Shown here: piece by piece, positions 22,740 to 33,903 of the stretch
How positions within the stretch are numbered: the first letter of the stretch is position 1
Layout of the letters: each line of letters begins with the position of its first letter
NCBI GenBank assembly: GCA_018417955.1
Contig: JACTVC010000001.1
Coordinates: forward strand, 4,650,001-4,714,000
Source: Laccaria trichodermophora
Taxonomy: Eukaryota > Basidiomycota > Agaricomycetes > Agaricales > Hydnangiaceae
Direction of reading: 5' to 3'
Length of the DNA: 64,000 nucleotides
Translations under genes and position numbers: made by a program
The notes under the pieces: generated by a model
Databases searched by the model: none
What the model was told of the DNA's origin: nothing
Seen by the model: the letters and a program-made list of their open reading frames with translations, nothing else

Positions 22740-24251
22740 ATGCAGTCACCCAACACGCCATCGCTCGTCGACCTTCCAGATGAGCTCCTCGAAAACATCG
22801 TCGACCGCCTCGACGATGAGTCCCTTATACAGCTTAGCATGACATGCAAGAGGCTTCACTTTTTTGTCTTACCCATTGTCTTCGCCCGAGCCAATATCCT
22901 GGAGGGCAACATCGATGACGCCACATGCTTTTACTTGCACGACCCTCCGGCCCATATTCTACGTGCCCTTCAGCTCGCTTTGTTCATTCAAAACGTCGAC
23001 TCCCTTGGCATCGACTTTGGCTATCCTGCCAGCACAATCCTTCCGTATGCCCGTGAGCTAAACAAGCTGGCTTCTCGCCTTCCATCCGTGAAAAGGTTCT
23101 ACTTAAACTTATCACATTCACTGTCGCCGAGTGCTCCCAATCCGGGGTGGCAGAAGGAGGTTCTACTCCTCTTGGATCTTGTAGTCAACAGATCATGCGT
23201 CCTTTTATCTGTGGATGGTGGAGATGGGATTACGGGAGACTACACGCCGGCTACCGAATCCCAATCATCGCGTTACGTAAATCCAGTTGACCGCCAAATT
23301 AGGTGCATTTTGAGGCACCTTGACGGAGCCGTTAGTTCTGTGGCAAGTTTGGGTCGCCGTAACCATCATCGTGGATTACGTGAGTTCCGCGCGCTTTCCG
23401 TTGTCCTTCTCCACCCACCTTTCCTTGACTGGACAATATCCACACACCAATCCAACTCGCAGACTTTAACTGCGGTTGCTTTTGAGATTGACAGAACCCC
23501 CGCAGATACGTGGCATTATATTCTTTCGAGCATAACTCTCCCATTCTTGTCCAAGTTCAAGCTTAGCACCGACGGTGTGGTCGTCGAGAAGCGAACAGTC
23601 AAATTTGGCGACGTCCTCGGGTTCTTGACTAGACACCCTTCAATTGTCGATCTGGATCTATACGGTATCACCCTTCCAGGAGGTCGTCCTCAGCCTCGGA
23701 CCCTCCTTTCTGCTCTACAAATTCTGAGAGCAGATCCCTGGCTCATTTCTTGGTTTCTGGCTTGTGAGCAGCCTTTTAGATATCTCACATCACTGGAAAT
23801 GGTGTTGGAATACTCTCTGGATCTGAACTTTCCCTTTGGTTCCAATACCAACACCTTCTACAATACGCTAGGCCTCCTTCCTCACAGTGCACCTCAGGTT
23901 AAAACCCTACGCATCACATTATATCCCGAGGCTGATATCGCAAAATGGCTGGAAAAGCAAATATCACAGCCTGAGGAGACCAGCCCTCTTGCCGCCCTCG
24001 AGAGGGTAACTACCCTCAATCTCTTCCAGTCTCGGAATATGTGGCAGAGTGATGTGGTAGCTCTGATGCCCCATTTTTTAGCGCGGTTCTCTGGCCTCCA
24101 ACACCTCATCTATGCTCCACCACAACCTGGTGTGGAAAGCGCGATACGGACATCGTTTATTAGGGAGATCAAGTTGGCGTGTCCTGGCATGAAAACCGTG
24201 ACTATTGAAACAGGTTCCCCTGTCAATCTCGATACATTGAGTCTGGACTAA
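22740..24251 (+). CDS. F-box protein (subfamily B)
   Basis: The ORF encodes 503 residues from MQSPNTPSLVD, the start shared with the copies at 24944 and 50777; an upstream ATG at 22662 would add 26 residues. The F-box is LVDLPDELLENIVDRLDDES...SMTCKRLHFFVLP. Conserved downstream stretches are 'FLTRHPSIVDLDLYGI' and 'ACPGMKTVTI'. There are no introns, no signal peptide and no membrane segment. It is the first gene of a same-strand run (22740, 24944, 33904, 50777) produced by tandem duplication. Confidence 0.87.
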   Translation: MQSPNTPSLVDLPDELLENIVDRLDDESLIQLSMTCKRLHFFVLPIVFARANILEGNIDDATCFYLHDPPAHILRALQLALFIQNVDSLGIDFGYPASTILPYARELNKLASRLPSVKRFYLNLSHSLSPSAPNPGWQKEVLLLLDLVVNRSCVLLSVDGGDGITGDYTPATESQSSRYVNPVDRQIRCILRHLDGAVSSVASLGRRNHHRGLREFRALSVVLLHPPFLDWTISTHQSNSQTLTAVAFEIDRTPADTWHYILSSITLPFLSKFKLSTDGVVVEKRTVKFGDVLGFLTRHPSIVDLDLYGITLPGGRPQPRTLLSALQILRADPWLISWFLACEQPFRYLTSLEMVLEYSLDLNFPFGSNTNTFYNTLGLLPHSAPQVKTLRITLYPEADIAKWLEKQISQPEETSPLAALERVTTLNLFQSRNMWQSDVVALMPHFLARFSGLQHLIYAPPQPGVESAIRTSFIREIKLACPGMKTVTIETGSPVNLDTLSLD

Positions 24252-24943
24252 GTAATTTTGATATATGCATGAGCTTCGTTGAGTATAAAATCCAGTAGGA
24301 TTTGAACATTGAAGCGGTGAGATGTATACATATCCGTACGCCACATCCTGTGCCCCATGACCAACAGTAACTCTCTGACTTGAAGGACGCAAAGATGAAG
24401 AGTCTATTCTGGGTTTCTGAAAAGTCCTATCAAAGTCCTATAGATGTTAGTCTCTCATAGACAGACATTGATATTATGTGAAGTCGTGCCTTGGTTCACG
24501 ATAATTGCACTATAAATTGTCACGCGATTTGATCTCTTCACTTCAACCTCTTTTTTCGACAACTCGAATGCCTGATCTCGAACACTTTTAAAGGGGTACA
24601 CCTGAGGTGTGGCGACAGTCACATAATTGGTATGCCTTGTCTTTTTATTCCAATCACCAGATTTTAAATAGATTTGCAAAGAAAGACTCGAAGAGCTCAA
24701 GCTCGTTTCTCAAGTGCCCGTCGTAGTACCCGAGATGCCATGCCAACCTGCCATGCTCAAGTATATGGAGTCTGCTACGCCATGTTGTAGTGGCTAACCT
24801 TCTCAACCCTGCCGCTTGAAGTTGCATCGCCTTGAAGCTTGAAGTTCAGGGCTGTGTCGGCCCAGAAAGTTGATAAATATGAAAGTATGTGCCTGACAAT
24901 GCCTGTCAGTCTGTGAATGACTGAGTCACTCACGTTCAACTCG
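24252..24943. other. Intergenic with duplicated F-box 5' flank
   Basis: The last ~350 bp resembles the upstream region of the copy at 50777 ('TTGCATCGCCTTGAAG', 'GGGCTGTGTCGG'), so the duplication unit carried its promoter. Confidence 0.55.
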
Positions 24944-26476
24944 ATGCAGTCGCCCAATGCTTCAAAACTTGTCTATCTGCCAGATGAACTCCTCGAAAAC
25001 ATCATCGATCAGCTCGAGAGCGAGTCCCTTGTGCAGCTCAGCATGACCTGCAGAAGACTTCACTTCCTCGCCTTGCCCATCGTCCTCGCCCGAGCCGAGA
25101 TTCACGACACCACATCGTTCTATTTGCACGATCCTCCAGCTCATATCTTGCATGCACTTCGGTTCGCTTTATTTGTTCAAAACGTCGAGTCACTTGGCGT
25201 CGGCTTTAGCACTCACGATGATCGACTCCTTCCATCTACTCGTGAGCTCAGAAGGCTGATTTCTCGCCTGCCGTCTATGAAGAGGTTTTACTTGAACTTT
25301 TCATATTCATATTCGCCGCCGCCCACCGTTCCCGATTCAGCATGGCAAGGAGAAGTCATTCGCCTTCTGGATCTCATCATCAATAGGACATGCACACTTT
25401 TGTCGGTGGCTGGGGGAAATCAATTCCTACTAGATCCCGGCGCTGCCAGTGGTGCATCAGCTATCAGAGTCCAGTCACGTTCCATTGTCAACTCAGTAGA
25501 TCTTCGATTTAGGCGCCTCCTGTGGAGGATTGACCGAGCCGTTGGATTTGTGAATCCTTTCAGTTTGAAGCAGTTGGGTGGCCGCGGCCGTCACTATGGA
25601 CTACGGGAGTTTCGAGCACTGTCCATCATTCTTTTCCAACAGCCTTTTCTCAACTGGACGATATCCACCCTCCAGAACAACTCCCGGACTCTTACGGCAG
25701 TCTCTTTCAAAGCCGACGGTATAATCCTGACAAACACATGGCAAGATATCTTCTCAAATATCACTCTCCCATGCCTATCCAAGTTTGAGTTGACCAGCAG
25801 TCTGGGCTTCGAGCCTAGAGCGGTCCGGTTTAACAGCCTCCTCAGTTTCTTGACCAGACATCCTTCAATTGTAAACCTGGAACTACGCACTTTTGCCCTG
25901 CCGACGGCCCATCATCAGCCTCCGAGTCAGAAGCTTCTTCCAACTTTGGAAACGCTGAGAGTGGATGCCTGGTTCACTGTTTGGCTTTTGAATCGTGAAA
26001 AGGCTTTTGACCACCTAACCTCAATGTACCTGGTGTCAGAAGTCTACCTTCCGACCTTTGATTACAACACTTTCGATGGTGTTCTGAGCCAAATTCCTCG
26101 TGGCGCTCCCCATGTCGCCACTCTATACATTTCGTTCTATACAGAGGCTGGCGTCATAGAGTGGCTTGACAAGCATGTGTCACAGGAGAACAGCCCAGTT
26201 GCCGCTCTCGAGAGCGTAACTACTCTCAATGTCGCCCGGTCTTGGAATATGTGGCGGAGAGAGGTGATGGCTTTGATACCCCAATTCGTAGCGCGGTTTC
26301 CAGGGCTTCAGGAGTTCACCTACGCTTCACCGCCACCTAGTGTAAAAAGAGAGACGCAGAGGTCATTCATCAAGGAGATTAACAGGGCTTGCCCTAGAGT
26401 GACAGTCGATTTAGGTTTCCTGGCCGATCTTGATACGATGAGCCAGACTAGTAACGACACACAGGAAATATCATAG
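24944..26476 (+). CDS. F-box protein (subfamily B)
   Basis: The ORF encodes 510 residues from MQSPNASKLVYLPD; an ATG nine codons upstream is also in frame. The F-box is LPDELLENIIDQLESESLVQLSMTCRRLHFLALP. It is closest to the split copy at 50777: both have 'GRGRHYGLREFRA'-type and 'LRFRRLLWRI' segments. The terminal ~15 residues (after 'LADLDT') extend beyond the paralogues. The biochemical role is inferred only from the F-box. Confidence 0.87.
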   Translation: MQSPNASKLVYLPDELLENIIDQLESESLVQLSMTCRRLHFLALPIVLARAEIHDTTSFYLHDPPAHILHALRFALFVQNVESLGVGFSTHDDRLLPSTRELRRLISRLPSMKRFYLNFSYSYSPPPTVPDSAWQGEVIRLLDLIINRTCTLLSVAGGNQFLLDPGAASGASAIRVQSRSIVNSVDLRFRRLLWRIDRAVGFVNPFSLKQLGGRGRHYGLREFRALSIILFQQPFLNWTISTLQNNSRTLTAVSFKADGIILTNTWQDIFSNITLPCLSKFELTSSLGFEPRAVRFNSLLSFLTRHPSIVNLELRTFALPTAHHQPPSQKLLPTLETLRVDAWFTVWLLNREKAFDHLTSMYLVSEVYLPTFDYNTFDGVLSQIPRGAPHVATLYISFYTEAGVIEWLDKHVSQENSPVAALESVTTLNVARSWNMWRREVMALIPQFVARFPGLQEFTYASPPPSVKRETQRSFIKEINRACPRVTVDLGFLADLDTMSQTSNDTQEIS

Positions 26477-26609
26477 GCATTGTTGAGGGTCTAAGTAGCG
26501 TTACAATTAATTTACTACAGGTCTGTACGGATTGAGCAAACATTATGCTAGAGTAAGAAACAGCTTGAATGCTGTTCCAGAAGTTCATGGGGTAATCTGT
26601 GACGAAGAC
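26477..26609. other. Short intergenic gap
   Basis: This is the 3' flank of the F-box gene. Nothing is recognised. Confidence 0.4.
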
Positions 26610-27517
26610 TTAGATACTACTGGTGAATCTTGGAATTCGTCGTAAGAGCCGTCCGTCGCATTCGTCGGTTATCATGGAATCCTCGACCCTCGCCAGGCTA
26701 ATGGAAGCCGCAGCTAGTGGGATGCTTTTCAAGTCCGCATCTACGTTCAACCACATCTTCATTCCACCAGATCCTCCAGTACCACCGGTGACGCTGTCCG
26801 CCCTGGCATGCAATGACACTGGTGTGACATTCAAATTATTGTCGGAACCAGCGTTGCCATCGTCTGAGATGCCCATACCTCCCAGACCGACCTCGCTACC
26901 AAAATCAAATCGAAGGCTTTCTCCAGTGCTCACTCTGCCTTGCCCCATAGGAGTGACTAACACTAGCAAACTCGTTTCTCCTCTCTGTTTGCTCAACCGT
27001 CTCAGTGCTGAAATCCATTCAGCCAGTCAGGACGGACATCCTGTCCCTTTCTCTGTCTTCTTTATCTTTCATTCATAGCTTCTCGGAGTTGACGTCGATG
27101 TGAACGTTGACATCAGGGGCCAGTTGAGCCTGACTTGCTTCACATTTCTTCTCCAGGACTCGGAGACGGGGAACCTCATTCGGGGCTTGGACTACCACCC
27201 AACACTCCTTCGCCCCAGCAGCCTTCTCACGTCCTTCCTGTCAATCTGTGGCCATCATCTCATACTGGGATTTCGGTCGCCAGTAAGTAAAGGGGAAGTG
27301 ACGCGCCAAATAGGCGAGGAGATACGCCTTACTCACTCTGGTGTTGCTGGAGCGCCTTGGGGGGAGGCACGTGTTGGGAGGTTGAAATTGAAAGGGTATG
27401 GACCGGGTGTATGGTTGCGCTCGGGAGAAAGTGGATGGTTGGAGTCGTGAGGTGCAAACTTTTAAACGCTGGAGATTGTTGGTCGTTGTTGGCTGTATTG
27501 AATAAACCTTTGAACAT
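26610..27517 (-). CDS. Possible multi-exon hypothetical gene, structure unresolved
   Basis: A plausible first exon runs 27517-27337 from ATG (MFKGLFNTANND) to a GTGAGT donor. A second open stretch at about 27235-27078 reads 'ECWVVVQAPNEVPRLRV'. A third open frame, 26996-26610, is Gly/Ser/Asp-rich. I could not join the three with convincing splice sites, and no domain is recognised. The frame antisense to the third part is also open. The locus may be one gene, two, or none. Confidence 0.25.
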
Positions 27518-27746
27518 GGTGGCTCCTCCCGAATGGAACGCCGTCTTCAGCGTCCAGGTCCGTGTGCATGTCTGAGTGTCGTGGGGGGGGGGTACTCGTG
27601 TTAGATCCAAAGCTAGAGTCTGGAAGTGGGCGAAAAAAACGTCTCTTCCACAAGGCCAGTTATGCTGGTATCCGAATCCAAGGCCATCAGGGAAGGGGTA
27701 TACCCGCACTCCCTGTGTCCGGTAGTTGTATACTTCGTAGGACTCA

Positions 27747-28661
27747 TTACTTCCTCACGCGGGTGACCCTCCATATACCCGGCTGCTCATCATCAGCATA
27801 ATCATCTTCGTCCATTTCGAAGATTTCTTCATCTATTTCTTCGTCGCGCTCGAACTTGACAACATCGCACCGTTCGTCAAAACCGACCGTTTTTCGGCGT
27901 TCCCTGTTCCCACCAAAACTGGGACAAGGATCATGCAGCCTCTTTGAGACGAGAGATGAACGACTGGGCGTGGGACCTGGGCTTATCGCGGGAGGAGAAT
28001 AAACACCAAATGAGGCGGGAGGCTGTACTGAGATGGTGGAAGTCGCAAAGGAAGTCAGAGGTGTTCTGGTGAGAGGAGCGGGGATAGGCGAGCATGAAGG
28101 TCGGGCATCGGAGCTCGTGCGTTGACCCAACTCGAAAGGACTCTTGGTGACAGGTTCCTTTTCGTTGAGATCTCGGAAACCTTGACTTTGTCTGCGTTCT
28201 CGTTTCAAAGCAAACGGACGCTCATTCTCGTCTTCTGTTTGCTCATAAAGAGAAGAAGGGCGAGGTCGCTTCTCCCCTGAGACCCGTCGGGTGGGCGATG
28301 AGGTCGGGAAGGTGATGGGGATTGGGACCAAGCGATTGGACGAGGTAGACGGGGTTGGAATCTGCGATTCAAAGGGAGATTCCGAAACAAGGTTGGGGTT
28401 ATGAACATGTTTATAGCTTGAAGAGGAACGGCAGGCAATCGCAGGTTCTGTTGGACGTCCTGGGGAATCTCGTTTCGAGATACGAAGTGAAGAGGTAATG
28501 GACGCTCCACTAGAGGAAGAAAAAAGGGAGCCACTTGATCGTAAATTCAAGGCCATACCCGACTCGCGCGAGATAGAAGACTTGATTGGGTCAAGAGAGT
28601 TCGAAAGATGTCGGTCTCTCACGGAAGATTTATGGTTGGCCATAATCCTCGCAGTCGTCAT
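27747..28661 (-). CDS. Ser/Pro-rich protein with acidic C-terminus, function unknown
   Basis: A single-exon ORF of 304 residues starts from MTTARIMANHK; a second ATG six codons in is also possible. It is mostly disordered, with short SP/TP-rich segments. It ends with a distinctive 'RRKTVGFDERCDVVKFERD' stretch followed by an acidic run (DEEIDEEIFEMDEDDY). That block resembles conserved C-terminal motifs in fungal Ser-rich proteins I cannot name with confidence. Clusters of SP/TP next to basic residues suggest phosphorylation sites; this is inference. Confidence 0.6.
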   Translation of the reverse strand: MTTARIMANHKSSVRDRHLSNSLDPIKSSISRESGMALNLRSSGSLFSSSSGASITSSLRISKRDSPGRPTEPAIACRSSSSYKHVHNPNLVSESPFESQIPTPSTSSNRLVPIPITFPTSSPTRRVSGEKRPRPSSLYEQTEDENERPFALKRERRQSQGFRDLNEKEPVTKSPFELGQRTSSDARPSCSPIPAPLTRTPLTSFATSTISVQPPASFGVYSPPAISPGPTPSRSSLVSKRLHDPCPSFGGNRERRKTVGFDERCDVVKFERDEEIDEEIFEMDEDDYADDEQPGIWRVTRVRK

Positions 28662-29289
28662 CACCAAGAACGGCTTGTCGCTGTGTATAACGGTGTCAAG
28701 TATTAGTTTGCCGTAACGGCGTAGCGAGAGTGAGCGCTGATGAGGGGGAGAGCCAAGAACTTGCTTGAAGAAGTCGCAGTCAACGAAATTCACTCAAATT
28801 TCAACGAGACGAGGCCATCACGTGATGGCAATGTCTTTTCAAGAACTCCCCTCTTTCATGTCATTGTCTCTGCATTTTTCAGTTCAAAAGCTGCCGAAGT
28901 GAAGCAAACGGCATGTATTTATTATTAATACATGAGCAGTAGCCCCGTGTCCCTTTTATTTTTCGTTTCAACTCGATACGGTGCCGGGAAAACATGATGA
29001 TGGTAGATTGACCAAAGATTGACAGAACTCAATTTCGAACGATCGACCGCATCCTAAAAGTACATTTGTGGGAACACTGAATGGAAAAATAACAGCCCTA
29101 CCGCGCGGCATTCTTATTTATTTGAAGATCCTATTTCGTTTTTTGGACCCGGCCTTCTCTGATTACTTGCAGCTACATTCTTTCCTATTTGACACCCTAT
29201 TTGATTTTCTGGACCCGGCCGACGAGGTGTTCTGCAGAGTAATAAAGATAAAGGTTAGATGTCACGTAGATGCAATACAAAGACACTGA
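28662..29289. other. Intergenic
   Basis: It holds the promoter side of the Ser/Pro-rich gene and the 3' flank of the next F-box gene. The part from ~29130 matches the flank at ~3130-3283. Confidence 0.5.
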
Positions 29290-30825
29290 TCATGCCTTGA
29301 AGCCAGGCATCCTCCGCAAGTAGTCCAAGTTGACTGGCAAAATAAATTCAGCTGATAACGTTTTCATCGTCGGGCGATCAGCAGTAAATTGAGTGGCAAA
29401 CTCGGTGACTACACCATGCCTCTCCTCGTCCGACAATTCTAACCTGGGATCGAATAGACGGCAGCTTAAACTCACATGCTCCAGATGGGGAAAGAGGTAA
29501 AGCCACCTCTTTATTGTGAGCGGCGAGGGGTTGCTAAGATTGATGTATTGCTCCAAAACGACAGTCCTGATATAACTGAGGGAGGTAATGATTCGAGTGT
29601 ATCTGTCTTCACGGATATGCCTCTGTAAGATCGAGCAAATATCCCCATGAAGACCATTTGATATCTTTAAAGATGAGATATGGGTGTGGGTGGCAACGGC
29701 TGCTAAGGGGTCCAGCTCAGACTGAATGTCCCAATTGAGTAAGACATCGACGGAAGAAAGAAGCGGCACTCTGTTCCGATGTTGTAGCAGCGAGGTCACA
29801 ACCGGCGACATTGCAGTTACCTGTGTCAAGTATGGGAGTATAATTGGGGGATCAGGATTTTGAGGATCCTTGACTGGGAGGATTCCGTCGAGGCGTAGAC
29901 TGATAATTGATGGATGGCGATTGAGGAAGCTCCACAGACCCATCCATTCAAAATTGGAATAGGCAGAGATCTTGACCTCTTTTATCGCCGGTAAATCCAT
30001 AGATTCGGAGATGCGTGATAGGAGGACCGGGTCAATGAAAGTGACGTTGAGGTGAACGCAGACGAGGGACTCTCGGTTGACCTTCAGCATATCAACGATC
30101 CAACCGATAAAAAACGGTTGGAAGAGCCTCGGAGAAAGAATTTGTATCGTCGACAGGCTAGTTGAATGGGAGTGTGCACGGGTCCTCCCGAAATTTCTCA
30201 ACCTCCTAGACTTGGAGCCTGTGGACGGTTTCGAAGGGGGAGGTGCCGCAACATGCAAAAAATTGTTAGGAAAAACACTTAATGGGTCAAGCAACTCCAG
30301 ATCTCTGCACCCACTGCTGACAATTGTTTCTAAAAGCTTCAGGAACTCCCTTCCCCACCTCTCCATGTTTCGGACATGCTGTGGCACGTACAGGGACTCG
30401 GACGAAACATATTGCGGAAGGCCTAGCGTAATTTTGCCAACCGGTGGAATGCGCGCCAGTAAACCACATAGACTGGAGATGTCTGAGATCGCTTGCTCCA
30501 TCCCCGAAGTGAAGTAAAATGTGACTGGTGAGAGATTGCGAATGAAAAGGGCCGTCCTTACGGCCTCTAGCAACTCTGGTACAGGCTTATAACAATGGAA
30601 AGACCCATCTTTCAGACATTCCAACTTGTTGCGGGAGAAGAACATAGGAAGGACCAGGAAGTGAAGCCTCTTGCATGTAAGGCTCAGCCGACAAATGGAT
30701 CCGTTATCATCCAGGTCTTGGACGATTTTCTCGACAAGTTCGTCCGGCAGATCAGTGAGGGTAGCGTATGCAAAGAAATTGTGTACGAGAGGCCCATCGA
30801 CCTTGCGCCGCAGCCGTCTCTTCAT
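29290..30825 (-). CDS. F-box protein (subfamily A)
   Basis: The ORF encodes 511 residues from MKRRLRRKVDGP; the frame is open 67 codons further up but lacks similarity there. The F-box is LPDELVEKIVQDLDDNGSICRLSLTCKRLHFLVLP. It is near-colinear with the gene at 3284-4816, including 'RIPPVGKITLGLPQY' and 'GWIVDMLKVNRESL'. The duplicate did not bring along the MYND neighbour; upstream sequence diverges soon after the start. Confidence 0.86.
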   Translation of the reverse strand: MKRRLRRKVDGPLVHNFFAYATLTDLPDELVEKIVQDLDDNGSICRLSLTCKRLHFLVLPMFFSRNKLECLKDGSFHCYKPVPELLEAVRTALFIRNLSPVTFYFTSGMEQAISDISSLCGLLARIPPVGKITLGLPQYVSSESLYVPQHVRNMERWGREFLKLLETIVSSGCRDLELLDPLSVFPNNFLHVAAPPPSKPSTGSKSRRLRNFGRTRAHSHSTSLSTIQILSPRLFQPFFIGWIVDMLKVNRESLVCVHLNVTFIDPVLLSRISESMDLPAIKEVKISAYSNFEWMGLWSFLNRHPSIISLRLDGILPVKDPQNPDPPIILPYLTQVTAMSPVVTSLLQHRNRVPLLSSVDVLLNWDIQSELDPLAAVATHTHISSLKISNGLHGDICSILQRHIREDRYTRIITSLSYIRTVVLEQYINLSNPSPLTIKRWLYLFPHLEHVSLSCRLFDPRLELSDEERHGVVTEFATQFTADRPTMKTLSAEFILPVNLDYLRRMPGFKA

Positions 30826-32809
30826 TGTAGTGGTGGTATGTCTCACAAAGATGGGAACAGGTATGATGTCCGTCATGTGACCTGGTCTCCTGCCATCGCG
30901 GTCAGACGCACTGCCAAGAAATTGCCTGAATAAAATTTTATAGTCAGATGGGGGCAGAAAGTGTTCTGCTTGACCGGGAGGTCGTCCAGAATTCAGAAGT
31001 AAGGACGCGACTGGTGAACGGATCACAAAGTTAGACGGCAGCTAATTGTCAAACGATAATCATTGTGTGAATACCCCCAGTCACGAACAATTTAAGTCGG
31101 CCGATGCTCTATCTATGGTTACGGTGCGTCGGTATAGCAAAATGGGCGCTTTCCTTCGTTCTCGGTCCCGGTGACGATACCGGAGCAAGCCCAGTGGATG
31201 GAAAAAATAGTAAAATATGTAGTTGCAAGGAGAACAAGGTGGCGCACATTCAAATAACCACCATCGCCGATCCGAGTGAAGGTACCTGCCTTGAACCAAT
31301 ACAGCTCGAAGCTACGAATTCATTGTCAGCTAGTTATAAAATTTGAGAAGAGTTGCAATGCACCCCGTTGTTCCACCGAGAGACTTGTCAATTTCGTAAT
31401 GAGAATGGCCCCAATCAATGCCCCAGTTGCCTTCAAATTGCGTGGAATGCTCAGTGTGGCAGATGACAAAGTTGAAATTGGGTGTCCTCTCAAGCGTAAG
31501 TTTACTGCGTTTCCGAAATACAAAGAAAAGCAAGTCAGAATATGTATCACTCCAACAGTTAAATAACAGAAGAGAGCGCACTTCTTTATCTGCATGAGCG
31601 GCTTTCTTGATAGCTTCCACAATTTTAAAAATGATGTCCACAAGGGCCACCACCGCCCCTAACTGTCGTTTCCCTTCCATTAGTTGTGTGATTCACCAGC
31701 CGTAGTAGCACTTGACATGGTCATTAGGGTCCCGCTTCTTTTTGGCATGTCACCACTATAGATGTCACGGCCACCGAGAAGCCCAGTCAGCGGCCTGAGA
31801 AGGGCACTGGGGCGCGTTTTACGCGGTTTGCTGAAGCTGGTATGGCGGCGATAATGATGGTGAAAAGACCGACGAGTGAAGGACAAACTTCATGTTGCAC
31901 AAAAAGAACCCCAGGGGGAAGAAAGAATGGGCAAGAGAGAAAACAAAACAGATGGAGCTTGGGCCTGCACAGCTGGTGAGGAATCCGGAGATGTGGTCAA
32001 AAGGCTTTTATACAAATTCAAAACCATTGGATCCTCGAGCTGCTAAATCGATGAGTTCCCGCAATCAACAACTTGCATCCACAAATCAAGTCCTCGTCCC
32101 ATACCGGATTCAAATTATAAATTGAAGCCTCATCCCTTGAGTCGACCAAGGAGTGGGTGCCAGTAAATTGGTCAAGCATTTGTGGCAGCGAAAACACTTG
32201 ACGAATACCGAAATTCATTACTTGATGTTGAATCAATCAATAGAAATGACTCTCACCTTCATCTATCAAGCAACTGCCAAGACATCGGCCGAGTGCGAGC
32301 TTTCCTAACAAGCGTTGCCGCAACCGCCTCCTCTTCCAAGAGGTCCTCATTATCAGGCGCTCCATGCCCATCCAAAGTCGATTGTTAACATGGTAACCTA
32401 AAAGAACCGACAGAGTGACTCGTCCTGTTAGACCTCTGGGAAGACCTAACAGGTCTCCTGCCCTCTAGAGGATGACGGCTCTCGGTCAATGCTGTATTTT
32501 CATATCATCGCTCATCGAGACCGTACTGTCCTTTCTCGCCCACTCGCGTTTCCCCTCACGACCTCAAGGCCCTCTTCATCCTACTCCACAGATGCTCCAG
32601 CTTGCCAGGCGACGCTCTAGAAACAGTGGTGGCAGGCAACGACCTCAAGAAAGGCTGCGGTCATCGTCGATCCAGTGTGGCCTCGGCCCACTTTGGCAGA
32701 CGATTCGACAGAAGTTCAATTCCTATTGATAGAGGTGCCGGCGGGAATGATCAGACCGTCAAACTGTTGGGAAGGAGAAGCCTTGTAGATGGGAGATCAG
32801 CGCTCAGCA
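30826..32809. other. Long intergenic region, no convincing gene
   Basis: An ORF on the minus strand near 31680-31340 starts MEGKRQLGAVVALVD with an amphipathic helix-like stretch, but no partner exon or domain supports it. Nothing else stands out. Confidence 0.35.
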
Positions 32810-33000
32810 TCTGGACTGGCCCCAAGTGCCGAAGAGCACGCAGGAGATGCACTTGCGGTTTTGCACGGCAAAGGATGTGAGATTAGCGAGTTTCGGCCAA
32901 GTGAACACCTGGCTTATGAACGCGCGGTTCGAGCTGGTTAATGATTTCCGAGAACCTGGTGTGGCAGATTCGGCAATCCTGTTGTATTGGATGGTGGTAT
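32810..33000 (-). pseudogene. Relic of an F-box gene 5' end
   Basis: Patches 'GAGCACGCAGGAGATG', 'AGCTGGTTAATGATTTCCG' and 'GGATGGTGG' occur in the same order and spacing as in the 5' part of the F-box gene at 20474-22024. The frame is lost. It is a very old, barely recognisable copy. Confidence 0.4.
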
Positions 33001-33903
33001 TGAACACAGAGGAGCTGGAGTCAGACCTGACCCTCAAAGATGAAGCAGAATCGATGCGTGGCCTAATTCCCACTGGTAGTGTACTGGCTGTATGGCAGGA
33101 TGGATCCAAGAAGTATTCATTGAAGCTACCCTCCAGGCAGTCTTGCCCGCAATCTTTTGTAGACCTTTGTCAGCGGGTCAGGATCATCTGGTAGGAAAAT
33201 ATAGACGCACCCAAAGCTAGCCTTGCCGTTTTATCCATTACTCCGTTGTACGCAGGGATGTGAGATCCTTGAACGTTACCCGACCGCCACCACTCGCAAG
33301 GACGCCTGGGGTATCTTGATGAGGTTTAGAAGAGCAAAGAACCTAAAACTTGCAAACGTAAAGGAACATCGCCAACGTTGTAAATCAAGAAGAATAAGGC
33401 TCAGCCAGATCTCGACGCTTGACATCAGAAGAGAAACGAGTTCAACTGGTTCATTGTAGGGATGAAGGCAACCCAGAAAGCCGTTGGCGTAGAATAATCA
33501 TCAAACATTACGCACAACTCAACCCTAACCCAACCATGTATTTCGAAACTGGGATACCTTTCCTTGAAGTCTCTTGTGGAGAGGTACAGCAACACCCTGA
33601 GTGGTTCGTTTCATAATATTGCTGCTACCCGATTAAAATCTGAAAACAGTCCCGTAAAGCTGCAGCGAAATGCTCTCATTGAGGTCTTTTGGAAGTCTGG
33701 TCAGGTGGATCACACAAGAAATGTCGATCCTCCGGACCTCCACCACTTCTCAGCGACATTTTGCATGTTGGTTGACCCTTCCAACCAACTTTCACCCAGT
33801 GCTTTGATGTTGCATCGCCTTGCGATCCCAGGACAAATGCTGTGTCACAAGAAGTTGGTAAATTAGCACCAATCCTACTCTCACCTTGGATCAAGTAACG
33901 TCA
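33001..33903. other. Intergenic upstream of F-box gene
   Basis: The last ~100 bp resembles the upstream flanks of the other subfamily B genes ('GATGTTGCATCGCCTTG'). Nothing coding is recognised. Confidence 0.4.

Noticed and set aside
26623..27078. Plus-strand ORF of 151 codons
   Set aside because: Antisense to another open frame, no domain, no paralogue; frame openness probably due to base composition.
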